From Niveispirillum sp. SYP-B3756 (GTDB lineage Bacteria > Pseudomonadota > Alphaproteobacteria > Azospirillales > Azospirillaceae), in NCBI RefSeq assembly GCF_009495745.1, contig NZ_WIDQ01000020.1:22450-86449 (forward strand): a stretch of DNA of 64,000 nt, read 5' to 3'. Within the stretch, counting starts at the first letter, position 1; the number at the start of each line of letters is the position of its first letter. The notes under the pieces are model-generated. The model was not told the DNA's origin, did not search any database, and saw only the letters and a list, made by a program, of their open reading frames with translations. The translations under genes and the position numbers were made by a program. Shown piece by piece: positions 34,250 to 42,591 of the stretch.

Positions 34250-34492
34250 ATGACGTTGGACGACTTCCTGACGGCCGCCGGCATATCCAACGAGGCTTTT
34301 TCTAAGCGGCTGACTGACCTAGCGAAACTGATGTCAATCGAGCGTAGCTATAATCGCGCCTCCATATGGCGCTACCGCAATGGAAAGGCTGATATGGATG
34401 CAGACACGCACCGTCTTGTCTCCTTCCTTACGTGTGGCCGGGTGACGCCGAACGACATGATACTTCGCAACGGCGAGGTACTGTCGGTATGA
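34250..34492 (+). CDS. Small XRE-like HTH regulator
   Basis: Protein of 80 residues that resembles a Cro/CI-type helix-turn-helix. TLDDFLTAAGISNEAFSKRL and NRASIWRYRNGKADMDADTH would be the scaffold and recognition helices. It ends with a short VTPNDMILRNGE tail. Such small proteins often act as repressors of plasmid operons. It overlaps the following zinc-ribbon gene by 4 nt (ATGA), which implies joint expression. It is one of few regulator candidates for the palindromes and motifs shared by the transfer units. Confidence 0.55.
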   Translation: MTLDDFLTAAGISNEAFSKRLTDLAKLMSIERSYNRASIWRYRNGKADMDADTHRLVSFLTCGRVTPNDMILRNGEVLSV

Positions 34493-34923
34493 CGGAAGGG
34501 GCCGGAGCGCCGGACTCCAAGCGGCGGAAGCCGGTCTGGCCAGACGATAGGGTAGAGAGGTTGCGACAGGCATATGCAGCAGGGCCTGTGAATCTGGGTG
34601 CTCTATCCAGCGAACTGGGGCTTCATCGGTCGGCTATTGCTGCCAAGGCGTCCAGACTGGGTCTTACCAATGGACGTGCGATCCCCCAGGCGATCCCGCA
34701 GCCTGTCATTGCAGCAGTTGCCGATATATTGCCAGAGCCGATTATGCGGTCGCCGCGGCAGCCAGGACCGCGACGCTGCTTGGAATGTCGTTCGCTGTTT
34801 GCAAGCGAAGGTGCGCATAATAGAGTTTGCCCGACCTGTACCTGTCGTCGAAAAGGTACAGCTTCAATCGAAGAAACCGGCTTGATCGCTTGGGGGATCA
34901 AAGGCCTCGGTGACTGCTTCTGA
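34489..34923 (+). CDS. HTH and zinc-ribbon regulator (GcrA-like layout)
   Basis: Protein of 144 residues. The N-terminal half, WPDDRVERLRQAYAAGPVNL followed by LGLHRSAIAAKASRLGLTN, resembles the SANT/HTH of GcrA-type and similar alphaproteobacterial regulators. The C-terminal ribbon is CLECRSLFASEGAHNRVCPTC, the same type as in the divergent protein at 33515. Start overlaps the preceding XRE gene (ATGA). A degenerate IS5-like element begins directly after its stop and may have altered the original C-terminus. A transcription role is inferred. Confidence 0.55.
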   Translation: MTEGAGAPDSKRRKPVWPDDRVERLRQAYAAGPVNLGALSSELGLHRSAIAAKASRLGLTNGRAIPQAIPQPVIAAVADILPEPIMRSPRQPGPRRCLECRSLFASEGAHNRVCPTCTCRRKGTASIEETGLIAWGIKGLGDCF

Positions 34924-35960
34924 TCCGGCGTTTAGCGGCCGATCCGAGCGATGGTTGACGAGGTTCTGGAGGTTCTGTCGCCTGATTTCGAGGGGATGTA
35001 TTCGAAGTTTGGGCGTCCGTCGATCCCGCCGGAGAAGCTGCTTCGAGCCTTGCTGCTGCAGGCGTTCTATTCGATCCGGTCGGAACGGTCATTGATGGAG
35101 CAGATGGACTACAACCTGCTGTTCCGGTGGTTCGCGGGCCTGTCGATGGATGCGTCGATCTGGGACGTGACGGTGTTCACGAAGAACCGGGACCGTCTGC
35201 TGGCGGGTGATGTCGCGGCGAAGTTTCTGGCGGCGGTAGTGGCGCAGGCGCGCGCCCGCAACCTTTTGTCGGACGAGCATTTCTCGGTGGATGGCACGCT
35301 GCTGGACGCCTGGGCCTCGATGAAGAGTTTCCGGCCCAAGGAGGGTGGTGACGGCCGCCGGGACCGGGGCGCAATGCCGAGCGCGATTTCCGGGGCGAGA
35401 AGCCCAGGCCACCGGCACGGCCGCGCGCGAGGCCGCCTTGGCCCTGATCGACGATCTGAAGCCCAAGGGCCGCATCACGCTGGGTGCCGATAAGGCCTAT
35501 GACGTGCGGGCCTTCGTCAAGGATCTGCGCGCCCGCACGGTCACGCCCCATATCGCGCGCAATGAGCAGCGCAAGCCGGACGGGGCACCCTGCGCCGCAG
35601 CAGCGCCATCGACGGACGCACCACCCGCCACCCCGGCTATGCGATATCCTTGCGTATCCGCAAGCGCATTGAGGAGGTGTTCGGCTGGATCAAGGCCGCT
35701 GCCGGCCTGCGCAAAACCCGCCACAAGGGCACCGACCGCATCGACTGGGTCTTTGCTCTCAACGCCGCCGCCTACAACCTGATCAGGCTGCCCAAGCTCA
35801 TGCGGGCTGCCTGACCACACCCGGAATCCGCCTCAAATCGGCGGAAACCGGCAAAAATGGCCGCAAATGCGGCCCGTAACCCCGCGCCAGCAACGTCAAA
35901 CAACGCTGGATGACGGGGAAAGGGGCCACATAAACGGGTTTTTCCGCAGCCTGCTAAAGG
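34924..35960 (+). mobile_element. Degenerate IS5-family insertion sequence
   Basis: Remains of an IS5-like element. The transposase frame is broken (see 34951-35814). The right end probably lies near 35935-35960 (GGGTTTTTCCGCAGCCTGCT), typical for this family; the left end lies just after 34923. Hairpins GGCCGC-AAAT-GCGGCC (35859-35874) and CCGCC/GGCGG (35829-35845) occur in the 3' non-coding part. I could not define exact terminal repeats or a target duplication. Confidence 0.6.
34951..35814 (+). pseudogene. IS5-family transposase, broken
   Basis: The N-terminal part is intact to about 35340: MVDEVLEVLSPDFEGMYSKF, RPSIPPEKLLRALLLQAFYS and the first DDE aspartate in HFSVDGTLLDAWASMKSFRP. Coding then shifts frame twice. 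LALIDDLKPKGRITLGADKA is in a second frame near 35430-35490, and the C-terminal RKRIEEVFGWIKAAAGLRKT is in a third near 35660-35720. Around 35395-35405 an internal stretch found in complete relatives also seems deleted. The element cannot move on its own. Confidence 0.75.
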
Positions 35961-36019
35961 GTTCGCGCACTTAACCTTGGCCGGCGGCGGTGTGCATCAA
36001 TGTAGGACAGATCCACAGG

Positions 36020-36418
36020 TCATGTCTTGAATTCGGGAAAATTCGCGTCGATTAATGCCAGCGCATCCGGATATTCTTTCAGTAGTCGCTCCACCGCGAT
36101 GATGAAAAGTTCATGTTTGTCGAGACGGATCAAGTTCCACTCGCGCTTTAGGGCGATTGCGATGGCATCGAAGCGGTCATTGTAAGCATCAGGGATTCGA
36201 AGAGACAACGTCTTCGCCCGGCGGACCTCGGGCGGCAGCGCGCTGACAATCGCCAGGACAGGTTCCAGGTCTTGCGGTTCGGGCAATTTTGCTGCGGCTG
36301 GCGGGGGAACGCCGATCTTTGGAGCATCGGGAACGGGTATGGCCTCCCCTTTTGGTTGGGCCAAGGCCGCGAGAGATCCACCGAGGGCACCAGCAACATT
36401 CAGATCTTTTTTCGCCAT
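36020..36418 (-). CDS. ParB-like partition partner
   Basis: Protein of 132 residues encoded directly downstream of ParA. The N-terminal 60 residues are low in complexity and Pro/Ala rich. The C-terminal part (KTLSLRIPDAYNDRFDAIAI then DKHELFIIAVERLLKEYPDA) resembles a ribbon-helix-helix or helical DNA-binding domain, as in small centromere-binding proteins of type Ib partition systems. ATG at 36418 is preferred over 36433. The parA stop lies 12 nt before it. Function is inferred mostly from the parA neighbour. Confidence 0.55.
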   Translation of the reverse strand: MAKKDLNVAGALGGSLAALAQPKGEAIPVPDAPKIGVPPPAAAKLPEPQDLEPVLAIVSALPPEVRRAKTLSLRIPDAYNDRFDAIAIALKREWNLIRLDKHELFIIAVERLLKEYPDALALIDANFPEFKT

Positions 36419-36429
36419 TTCTGTCCTCT

Positions 36430-37050
36430 TCAATCGAGGCTAAGGGTCTTGCGGACCGTCGCCCACAAGCTGTTGATTTCGTTGGTTGATCGTGATTTTG
36501 GAGAAGTCTCTGTTACTGTCATCCCGCGTAACGCCGATTCGGCGAAATCGACCCGGTTTGCGATTATGCCCAGGACCGGACCTGACTGGGACAGGTAGGT
36601 CGTCATTTGCAAAGTGATTTGTGCCTGGAGGGTGGCCTGGGTCACCACAAAGCCGAATTTCTTGTCTCCCAGCAAAGAGACCGTCCGACTTAAAGCTCTG
36701 ATGTCATGTGGAGACGGCTTAACCGGAAGAATGACAAGGTCCGCGAGGTCGATAATCTTCGACACTGAATCGGTGATCGCGGCTGGAGTATCGATGATGA
36801 TCAGGTCGGCGCCGTGCGACCTCAATCGCGCAATGTCGTCTTTGAGCGTGGCAACCGTGGCAGCTGCCATGATTGGCGTTTCCGCCTGGCGATTATTGTA
36901 CCAAGCGGCAAGGCTGCCTTGAGGATCACAATCCACAAGAGCGACCTGAAGCCCGGAAGCCTGAGCCGCGACGCCCAAATGTGCGCAAAGCGTCGTTTTG
37001 CCGACGCCGCCCTTCTGGTTCACGACCACGACCACGACCACGCGCTTCAT
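36430..37050 (-). CDS. parA: ParA-family partition ATPase
   Basis: Protein of 206 residues. ParA ATPases segregate plasmid copies. The deviant Walker A is NQKGGVGKTT (about residues 11-20), motif A' is VDCDPQGSLAAWYNN, and Walker B is LIIIDTPA. Its length matches short type Ib ParA proteins without an N-terminal DNA-binding domain. I choose ATG 37050, since GGTG lies about 7 nt upstream and the Walker A then sits at the usual distance. It is divergent from dotI, with a perfect 16-bp palindrome in the shared promoter region. Confidence 0.85.
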   Translation of the reverse strand: MKRVVVVVVVNQKGGVGKTTLCAHLGVAAQASGLQVALVDCDPQGSLAAWYNNRQAETPIMAAATVATLKDDIARLRSHGADLIIIDTPAAITDSVSKIIDLADLVILPVKPSPHDIRALSRTVSLLGDKKFGFVVTQATLQAQITLQMTTYLSQSGPVLGIIANRVDFAESALRGMTVTETSPKSRSTNEINSLWATVRKTLSLD

Positions 37051-37114
37051 CGTTTTCACCATTGTACGGTTAAGGCTGCGGACTATAGCGATCAGCCACT
37101 TCTTGGACAAGCCA

Positions 37115-37151
37115 CGATTTTAACATGCCACATGTGGCATTTTCAAAATCG
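37115..37151. promoter_or_regulatory. GTGGCA-type palindrome in the parA-dotI promoter region
   Basis: ATGCCACATGTGGCAT (37125-37140) is a perfect 16-bp palindrome, and flanking CGATTTT (37115-37121) and AAAATCG (37145-37151) add a second pair of inverted arms. The half-sites TGCCAC/GTGGCA are those of the palindromes at 9939, 46992 and 57718, but in outward order. It lies about 75 bp before parA and 100 bp before dotI, so it may be a partition-site/operator or control both units. Confidence 0.6.
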
Positions 37152-37180
37152 CCACCATAGGAATCAATCTGAACTGTATA

Positions 37181-37195
37181 TTGAGATGCAAACAT
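37181..37195 (+). promoter_or_regulatory. Transfer-operon motif, copy 5 (dotI)
   Basis: TTGAGATGCAAACAT, ending 45 bp before dotI, with TATATT just upstream. Full consensus match. Confidence 0.55.
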
Positions 37196-37239
37196 GCCGC
37201 CGATAGCGTGCCTCGAACGCACGGCGACGGGACACCCTC

Positions 37240-37890
37240 ATGACCAGAGATCTGGAAAGCGAGTACGAAACGATCGAGGCGAACCGCGTCTACCTGAGAC
37301 GAAGCCGTGATCTCTATCGGAACGCGTTCAGGGCGGCATTGCCAATCATTGTCGCGTTGGCCAGCGGGCTGGTCTACTTGGCGACCATAGACCGCACGAA
37401 GGTCGTCGTGAGCACAGCAGACGGGCGCGTGATTACCCTGCCGGATCTGTCCGAGCCGAACATGTCGCCTGATCAAGTGCTGGCTTGGACCGAACGGTGC
37501 ATCATGAAGACCTATGGCATTGACTGGGTGTCATATCGCGAACGATGGAGTGAAGCACAAAAGTGCTGGAACGATCAGGCTTGGCGCATGTGGACAGCCG
37601 AGTTTACGCGGAAGAATTTGCCGATCGTGGTGGGCCAAGGTGGGGGCGAAAAGCGAATCCTCGTACCTCAGCCTAAGGGGTCAGGTGCCCTTGTCAATTC
37701 TGGTCGTGATCAGCGCGGGGTCTGGACCTACCAGATTCAGCACCCATTTGAATTCTCGTATCAAGGAAACACTTCCACGCGTAGTCAGGGCGTCATCTTG
37801 GAGATTTATGTCCAGCGTGTTCCGATCACGGAAAGTTTGCAGGGGATGCAGATCGTGCAGCTCAATGAGCATCCGGATAATCGCCAATGA
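37240..37890 (+). CDS. dotI: DotI/IcmL/TraM inner-membrane protein
   Basis: Protein of 216 residues. DotI is a single-pass inner-membrane protein with a periplasmic VirB8-like domain. A cytoplasmic start of about 30 residues is followed by a membrane segment (FRAALPIIVALASGLVYLAT, about 29-48). The periplasmic part contains ITLPDLSEPNMSPDQVLAWT, the conserved 'P-L-S-x-P-N-x-S' region, then YGIDWVSYRERW and a beta-rich end (GVWTYQIQHPFEFSYQGNTS). Length equals that of IcmL/TraM. It starts the dotI-dotH-dotG operon, whose genes overlap as ATGA. The transfer motif at 37181 lies upstream. Confidence 0.88.
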   Translation: MTRDLESEYETIEANRVYLRRSRDLYRNAFRAALPIIVALASGLVYLATIDRTKVVVSTADGRVITLPDLSEPNMSPDQVLAWTERCIMKTYGIDWVSYRERWSEAQKCWNDQAWRMWTAEFTRKNLPIVVGQGGGEKRILVPQPKGSGALVNSGRDQRGVWTYQIQHPFEFSYQGNTSTRSQGVILEIYVQRVPITESLQGMQIVQLNEHPDNRQ

Positions 37891-38828
37891 GCATAGTTCG
37901 TTCGCTAGTCGCGATGACGGCGATGGTCCAGTTGGTCGCTGTGGCGGCTGCAGGTGGTGCGGAGCAGCGGCCCACACCGCCGACCGAGGCCGAAATTATC
38001 AGATCTCTTGTGGACGAAGCGATTCGCGACACACGGCTGGGATCAACGCCGCTTGACCGATCCCAGATTCGTGAACTGAAACGCAGGGCACTGGATGATC
38101 AGGATGCAGCCGATGCGCCAGTTGGCAAGGCTCCGACACTTCGAGAGCGACAGATCAACGCCAACTTGTCCGGTGCTAACCTAAGCAAAAACGAGACTAT
38201 TGAAACCCAACCTGGAACAACAACTGTCCTGACAATCCTTGATGCCACCGGCCAGCCTTGGCCAGCTGTTCGGGCAACAGCAGGTGATGGCGACACCTAC
38301 CAGGTCACAATAGTTGAAGGGGCCGAGCATATTGTTGAGATCACGCAAAGGCGTAGAGTTCAGACCGTTCACCCTGGGAACCTGAACCTCATTCTGAAAG
38401 GTCTTCCCTCTCCGCTGACCTTTATCATTCGGCCAGGAACAGAGTACACGGATTCGAATTTGGCAATCCGATTGCCTGAGTTTGGTCCTAATGCCGAATT
38501 GCCGACGGCTGCAAACATTGTATCGCTCAGCCCAGGCGACCCGACCATTGCTGCTGTTCTTGATGGAGCCATGCCGCCTGGGGCTGTGCCGCTACGGGTT
38601 TCTGGTGCTAGTGGTCTGTCTGCTTGGCAAGCCGGGTCGAGACTATTTCTGCGTTCAACCCGAGCTAGCTTGGTCCTTTATTCTCCAGCTTGGTCGGAGA
38701 CGCAGGTTGCGATTGGGGGGAAGGTGCGTGCGTATGCCATTGATGGAGCGCCAACGGCGCTTGTCCTCTCCGATCAGGGCCAGATCGTGACTGTCCGTCT
38801 TACTCCGATCGAACAAGGTGTGCGATGA
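37887..38828 (+). CDS. dotH: DotH/IcmK/TraN outer-membrane core protein
   Basis: Protein of 313 residues with a Sec signal (LVAMTAMVQLVAVAAAGGAE). DotH is part of the type IVB outer-membrane core and has a VirB9-like role with DotC and DotD. The region TVLTILDATGQPWPAVRATA then GNLNLILKGLPSPLTFIIRP is the conserved DotH beta domain. After it come a repeated IRLPEFGPNAE type hinge and a C-terminal beta-rich domain ending in APTALVLSDQGQIVTVRLTP. It lies between dotI and dotG with ATGA overlaps on both sides, the conserved order in all type IVB systems. Confidence 0.88.
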   Translation: MSIVRSLVAMTAMVQLVAVAAAGGAEQRPTPPTEAEIIRSLVDEAIRDTRLGSTPLDRSQIRELKRRALDDQDAADAPVGKAPTLRERQINANLSGANLSKNETIETQPGTTTVLTILDATGQPWPAVRATAGDGDTYQVTIVEGAEHIVEITQRRRVQTVHPGNLNLILKGLPSPLTFIIRPGTEYTDSNLAIRLPEFGPNAELPTAANIVSLSPGDPTIAAVLDGAMPPGAVPLRVSGASGLSAWQAGSRLFLRSTRASLVLYSPAWSETQVAIGGKVRAYAIDGAPTALVLSDQGQIVTVRLTPIEQGVR

Positions 38829-39964
38829 GGACAGTTGCACAACGGCTCAAACGGGCGGTGGCTCACCCCAAGGCAAAGCTCGGTATTGTCCTGCTCATCC
38901 TGTTTGTGATCGTCTTTGTCGTTGGCTCGACCTTAATCCTGAGCAGGCAAGGTGGGCCTTCAGTTAGCGCGTCATTAATGCAGGCACCCCAGCCTCCAGC
39001 GGGAGCAGCAGCGCCACCATCAACTCCGATTCGACAGGAGCTCATTCGCAAGGAAGATGATCAAACCGCTGGCGCAGCAGCGTCTACCGGCGGCACAACC
39101 GTAAGAACCGTCGTTGCGGCTGATAGGCCGATCGAGGGATCGGGAGGCTTTGAGGAGCCTTTGAAGCGCTGGCTCCCGGACGGTGGCCAAGCACCTGAAT
39201 CCAGTGGTGTTCACCCTGAATTGTTATCGCCTGAGGACCGGCAGCGACTTCGGGATGCTGTCAAGGCCCAGATGGAGAAGATGACAGCATCCTGGGTATC
39301 GCTCCCCGGTCCGGCTATCACGCAGGCGCCCAACCAGCAGTCCCGACTGGAAACGAACATGAAAACCTCTCCTGCGACGCCAAGCGTTGGGGGAGAAGAT
39401 GAAGCTGCTATATCAGTCGAAGTTGAAGTAGGGAAAGTCTATTACGGGCGCGCCACAATTGGGGTTGACAGTGATCGACCTCCTCCTGCCATAACGGCCA
39501 CGCTGTTGGATGGCCCGGCGGCTGGTGCAATCATGACTGGGGCGATCAGTCGACAGGGCGAGTACCTAGCGCTTCAATTCACGACGCTCCGCCATAATGG
39601 ACGTGAGTATTCTGTGATCGCTTTCGCCGTGGATCCCGAGAACGGCAAGGCCGGTGTTCGCTCAGACTACAATTCACGGTGGGTTGAGCGGGTCATGCTC
39701 CCTGCGGCTGCGAGCTTCGTGTCAAAATTTGGCGAGGCAATCGCAGAACCGGACACACGGGTTGTTGTTATGAACGGCCAGGTGGTTGCGGACACCAGCA
39801 GCAAAACGACGCGGGAAAGCTTGTACGCAGGGGCGGGGGCGGCGGCTGGCACGGTCACTGGGATGTTGGGTGCCGCGGGCTCCCAAGCTCAGCCACAGGT
39901 ACTGCTGGATGCAAACGGTCTAATTGGCGTGGTCTTCGCGGCACCGCTCGGCAAGTCTAAGTGA
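38825..39964 (+). CDS. dotG: DotG/IcmE/TraO core-channel protein
   Basis: Protein of 379 residues. DotG spans the envelope and has a C-terminal VirB10/TrbI-like domain. An N-terminal membrane segment lies at about residues 18-38 (LGIVLLILFVIVFVVGSTLI). A proline-rich variable section follows (about 45-190), then the conserved C-terminal domain: EVGKVYYGRATIGVDSDRPP, GAISRQGEYLALQFTTL and SRWVERVMLPAAASFVSKFG. Legionella DotG has a long repeat region (about 1,050 residues in all); this protein lacks it, as does R64 TraO. It closes the operon before the dotF promoter region. Confidence 0.88.
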   Translation: MRTVAQRLKRAVAHPKAKLGIVLLILFVIVFVVGSTLILSRQGGPSVSASLMQAPQPPAGAAAPPSTPIRQELIRKEDDQTAGAAASTGGTTVRTVVAADRPIEGSGGFEEPLKRWLPDGGQAPESSGVHPELLSPEDRQRLRDAVKAQMEKMTASWVSLPGPAITQAPNQQSRLETNMKTSPATPSVGGEDEAAISVEVEVGKVYYGRATIGVDSDRPPPAITATLLDGPAAGAIMTGAISRQGEYLALQFTTLRHNGREYSVIAFAVDPENGKAGVRSDYNSRWVERVMLPAAASFVSKFGEAIAEPDTRVVVMNGQVVADTSSKTTRESLYAGAGAAAGTVTGMLGAAGSQAQPQVLLDANGLIGVVFAAPLGKSK

Positions 39965-40011
39965 TGGTCGCATGATCGTACCTCCGTCTTTCATGAGGGA
40001 GCGGATGTCTA

Positions 40012-40026
40012 TTGAGTTGCAAACAT
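40012..40026 (+). promoter_or_regulatory. Transfer-operon motif, copy 6 (dotF)
   Basis: TTGAGTTGCAAACAT, ending 54 bp before dotF, in the 115-bp gap after dotG. It nearly repeats the dotI copy and shares TATTGAG-type sequence in front (CTATTGAG against GTATATTGAG). Confidence 0.55.
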
Positions 40027-40079
40027 AGGCCCCTCAACTTGGCCGCAAGCGAATGTTTTGTACCGATCGGGAGTGGGCT

Positions 40080-40979
40080 ATGACGGTGGTTCACCTTCAT
40101 GGAGACGACAACGAAGGGGTGATACCCGATGCCGACGCTGGTGGCGCATTTACCAAGCAGCCAGTAGCAGCAGTTGTCCCGGAGGAAGAGGAGCGAAACG
40201 GATCGGCGGCCCACCGTCGCAAGGACAGAACCGTCCGGGTCGGGCCAGATCAACGAAGGCCCTCGCGCTTATTGACAATCGGTGGGACCGTGCTCGTCGC
40301 GACATGCATCGCGATCGCAGTCTCATATAACCAAGGCTCGAATCAGGTCTCTGTGCCTTCGCATACTATGGATAGCGGACAGGATCGTCCGCCTCTGCTC
40401 GGGGAGCCCTCCCCGTCCACCCTGCCTAGCACCGAACGCTCTGGGTCGATGGACCTTGCACCGGTTGTTACCCAATATCCTCTGGCCGGACCGCCTGCAC
40501 CGAGTTCGGACCTTCCGTTTCAGGATATGATCGAACGCCTTGAACGAATTGAAATGGCGGCGAAGAAGGCAGCGGATAGACCGTCCCTGGCAGGGGAGAT
40601 ATCCAAGGCGTTAATGCCAATCGCGGATCGGCTCACATCCCTTGAAAAAGAAATCCGCGAGCTCAAAAAGAACAGGCAAAATTCGGAACCGGTTCGGCAA
40701 TCTTTGGTAGCGGCGCCCGCCGTACCTGTGAATCTTGTCTACCAGACGCCGGCGGCACCCTGTGTTGTGCGCGGCTGGTCGTTCGTGGGAACCCACCGCA
40801 ATGCGGTTTGGCTGCAGCGCGAGGGCGCCTCCTCGCCAATCCGCTACGAACTTGGTGAAACCGTCCAATCGCTGGGACGCTTGTTGGAAGTTAAGCAGGA
40901 TGGTGCTGGGCAATGGTACGTTGACATCAATAGCGGAGGCGGATCAGGAAGCTGTCGAATTAGCCAGTCGGTGAAGTAA
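40080..40979 (+). CDS. dotF: DotF/IcmG/TraP inner-membrane protein
   Basis: Protein of 299 residues. DotF is a bitopic inner-membrane protein of the core complex and has been linked to substrate recognition. The cytoplasmic start of about 65 residues is charged. One membrane segment follows (LLTIGGTVLVATCIAIAVSY), then a periplasmic stalk with a coiled coil (MIERLERIEMAAKKAADRPS and LTSLEKEIRELKKNRQN). A C-terminal globular domain contains RGWSFVGTHRNAVWLQREGA and a C pair (PCVVRG, GSCRIS). ATG at 40080 is chosen for GGGAG 7 nt upstream. First gene of the dotF-E-P-N-O operon. Confidence 0.8.
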   Translation: MTVVHLHGDDNEGVIPDADAGGAFTKQPVAAVVPEEEERNGSAAHRRKDRTVRVGPDQRRPSRLLTIGGTVLVATCIAIAVSYNQGSNQVSVPSHTMDSGQDRPPLLGEPSPSTLPSTERSGSMDLAPVVTQYPLAGPPAPSSDLPFQDMIERLERIEMAAKKAADRPSLAGEISKALMPIADRLTSLEKEIRELKKNRQNSEPVRQSLVAAPAVPVNLVYQTPAAPCVVRGWSFVGTHRNAVWLQREGASSPIRYELGETVQSLGRLLEVKQDGAGQWYVDINSGGGSGSCRISQSVK

Positions 40980-40981
40980 TA

Positions 40982-41509
40982 ATGCTCGACTATCTGGAGA
41001 AATACTCCCTGGATCGGGTGTTCCTTGCTATTGCTTCACTCGCGCCCACTGTGGGACTGCTTCTTACAGCCTTCATCTACCTTGTGGCCGTAGGCCTATC
41101 GATCTGGCTACTGTGGAGCATGATGAGCGCGGCGCGCGGGCGCGAAGGTGATGTCTTGTCACCGCTAAACATGGTGACATTTCTAGTTATTTCACTGCTG
41201 TTTTCCATGCCGTCTCTGATGAACGTCGGCCAGTCGACCGTGTTTGGGGACAGCAGCATCGAGGCGTATTCTGGTATGGCCTATCTTTCAGAATCGTCCG
41301 CGGGCGGTAAACGAGCAAGTGCGGTTCTGGGGGCTGTAATCAGCGTAATTCAAATGATTGGCTGGATAGCCGTAACGCGCGGAACACTCCTTCTCAGAAA
41401 AATTCCGTCAGGCAATGTATCGACCTGGAACGTGGCTTGGCACTTCCTTGGTGGCGTCATTGCTGCCAATTGCTGGCGATTTGCTGGTGTCATGGCGAAT
41501 TCCATTTAA
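40982..41509 (+). CDS. dotE: DotE/IcmC/TraQ membrane protein
   Basis: Protein of 175 residues with four likely membrane segments: about 16-50 (LAPTVGLLLTAFIYLVAVGL), 62-78, 115-132 (AVLGAVISVIQMIGWIAVTR) and 150-168. The block IQMIGWIAVTRGTLLLRKIP then WHFLGGVIAANCWRFAG is conserved in IcmC and the related DotV/IcmD proteins. Its role is in the inner-membrane complex, mechanism unknown. It lies 2 nt after dotF and 15 nt before dotP, as in Legionella icmG-C-D. Confidence 0.82.
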   Translation: MLDYLEKYSLDRVFLAIASLAPTVGLLLTAFIYLVAVGLSIWLLWSMMSAARGREGDVLSPLNMVTFLVISLLFSMPSLMNVGQSTVFGDSSIEAYSGMAYLSESSAGGKRASAVLGAVISVIQMIGWIAVTRGTLLLRKIPSGNVSTWNVAWHFLGGVIAANCWRFAGVMANSI

Positions 41510-41524
41510 CCCTGGAGAAATGTG

Positions 41525-41905
41525 ATGCGTAAAATCTTTCGGTCTTTTGCTGTAATGTCGGGCACGCTGGTTGTCATGGTACCGGGCGCGTTGGCCCAGG
41601 TGAGCGACTTGGACGGTCTGGGAAGGCGGCTGGCCACCCAGTCAAGCGGCCTTGGCGTCGGTCTGTCGGCATTTTTTTATATCATTGGCCTACTGGCGCT
41701 TCTGTTCTTCCTGATGAACCTGTGGAAGCACGCCAAAGAACGGGGTGATGCAGATGCGAAGAGCACGATCATTGCGTTGCTGGTTGCTGTGTTTTCATTT
41801 GGTATTCCGATGACAATCGGCGTGGGGGTGGGCACGATTTTCGGCGGCACCACGAATACAATTGGACCGGGCAGCGGAGCGATTTCCATACAGACGTCGA
41901 AATGA
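41525..41905 (+). CDS. dotP: DotP/IcmD/TraR membrane protein
   Basis: Protein of 126 residues. A signal-like first segment (SFAVMSGTLVVMVPGALAQ) is followed by two membrane segments: FFYIIGLLALLFFLMNLWKH (about 60-79) and IIALLVAVFSFGIPMTIGVG (about 89-108). IcmD is of the same size and topology. GGAG lies just before the ATG pair at 41522-41527; I use the second ATG. The end overlaps dotN by 4 nt (ATGA), preserving the gene order icmG-C-D-J-B. Confidence 0.82.
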   Translation: MRKIFRSFAVMSGTLVVMVPGALAQVSDLDGLGRRLATQSSGLGVGLSAFFYIIGLLALLFFLMNLWKHAKERGDADAKSTIIALLVAVFSFGIPMTIGVGVGTIFGGTTNTIGPGSGAISIQTSK

Positions 41906-42591
41906 TCCGGCAGCTGGTGTTGAGCGTCAAGCGCAGCAGATGGCGGGCAGACGACCCGGAAAGCCTTCAGGCTGATGACGGGTTCGAAGCGGCCCGCCAT
42001 CGCGTGCTGTCGCGAGACAATCACACCTGTCAATTCTGCCTGCTCAGATCAGTAAAATGGATGGAAGTCCATCACCTTGACGATGACCATCGCAACAATG
42101 ATCCAAACAACCTAGTGACGGCGTGCTCCTGGTGCCACGCCTGTCACCATATAGGTCTCGCGGGCCGGAACAGGGAGGCAGTCCTAGTGTGGCTTCCCGA
42201 ACTGTCCCAAGCGGATCTTCATAGGATCTGTCGCGCGTGCTATGTGGCGAAGACGAGCCAGGGGCCGTTCGGCGTCATCGCCGACGCTGTCCTGACACGG
42301 CTCCGGTCCCGGGAAGCACCGATCGTTACATCGCTGGGATCGAGTGACCCGGCCATGCTCGGCGAAGCCCTGCTGCACCTTCCCGAAGCCATTTACGAAA
42401 GTCGGGCGGAAGCCCTGGCCGGTGTTCGGCTGTTGCCGCTGCCCCGGCGAATTTTCGCGGACCAGGATCGGTGGCCCGAGATCATTGCAGCCTGGGCTGC
42501 CGCAGAAGGCCCCTTCGGTGGTCTTCCACCGGCCTCATGGGAAGCCTTGGTCGACGGCGTTTCCGATCGGATTATGACGGCTGCGCGATGA
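41902..42591 (+). CDS. dotN: DotN/IcmJ/TraT, HNH-like coupling-complex protein
   Basis: Protein of 229 residues. DotN/IcmJ binds DotL and stabilises the coupling complex; it has an HNH-nuclease-like zinc fold of no proven nuclease activity. The fold is visible as TCQFC (about 41-45), EVHHLDDDHRNNDPNNLVTA (about 54-73) and CSWCHACHHIGLAG; CRACY adds another cysteine pair. The second half is a helical domain (ADAVLTRLRSREAPIVTSLG onward). The ATGA overlaps on both sides tie it to dotP and to the unknown gene that precedes dotO. Confidence 0.85.
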   Translation: MIRQLVLSVKRSRWRADDPESLQADDGFEAARHRVLSRDNHTCQFCLLRSVKWMEVHHLDDDHRNNDPNNLVTACSWCHACHHIGLAGRNREAVLVWLPELSQADLHRICRACYVAKTSQGPFGVIADAVLTRLRSREAPIVTSLGSSDPAMLGEALLHLPEAIYESRAEALAGVRLLPLPRRIFADQDRWPEIIAAWAAAEGPFGGLPPASWEALVDGVSDRIMTAAR

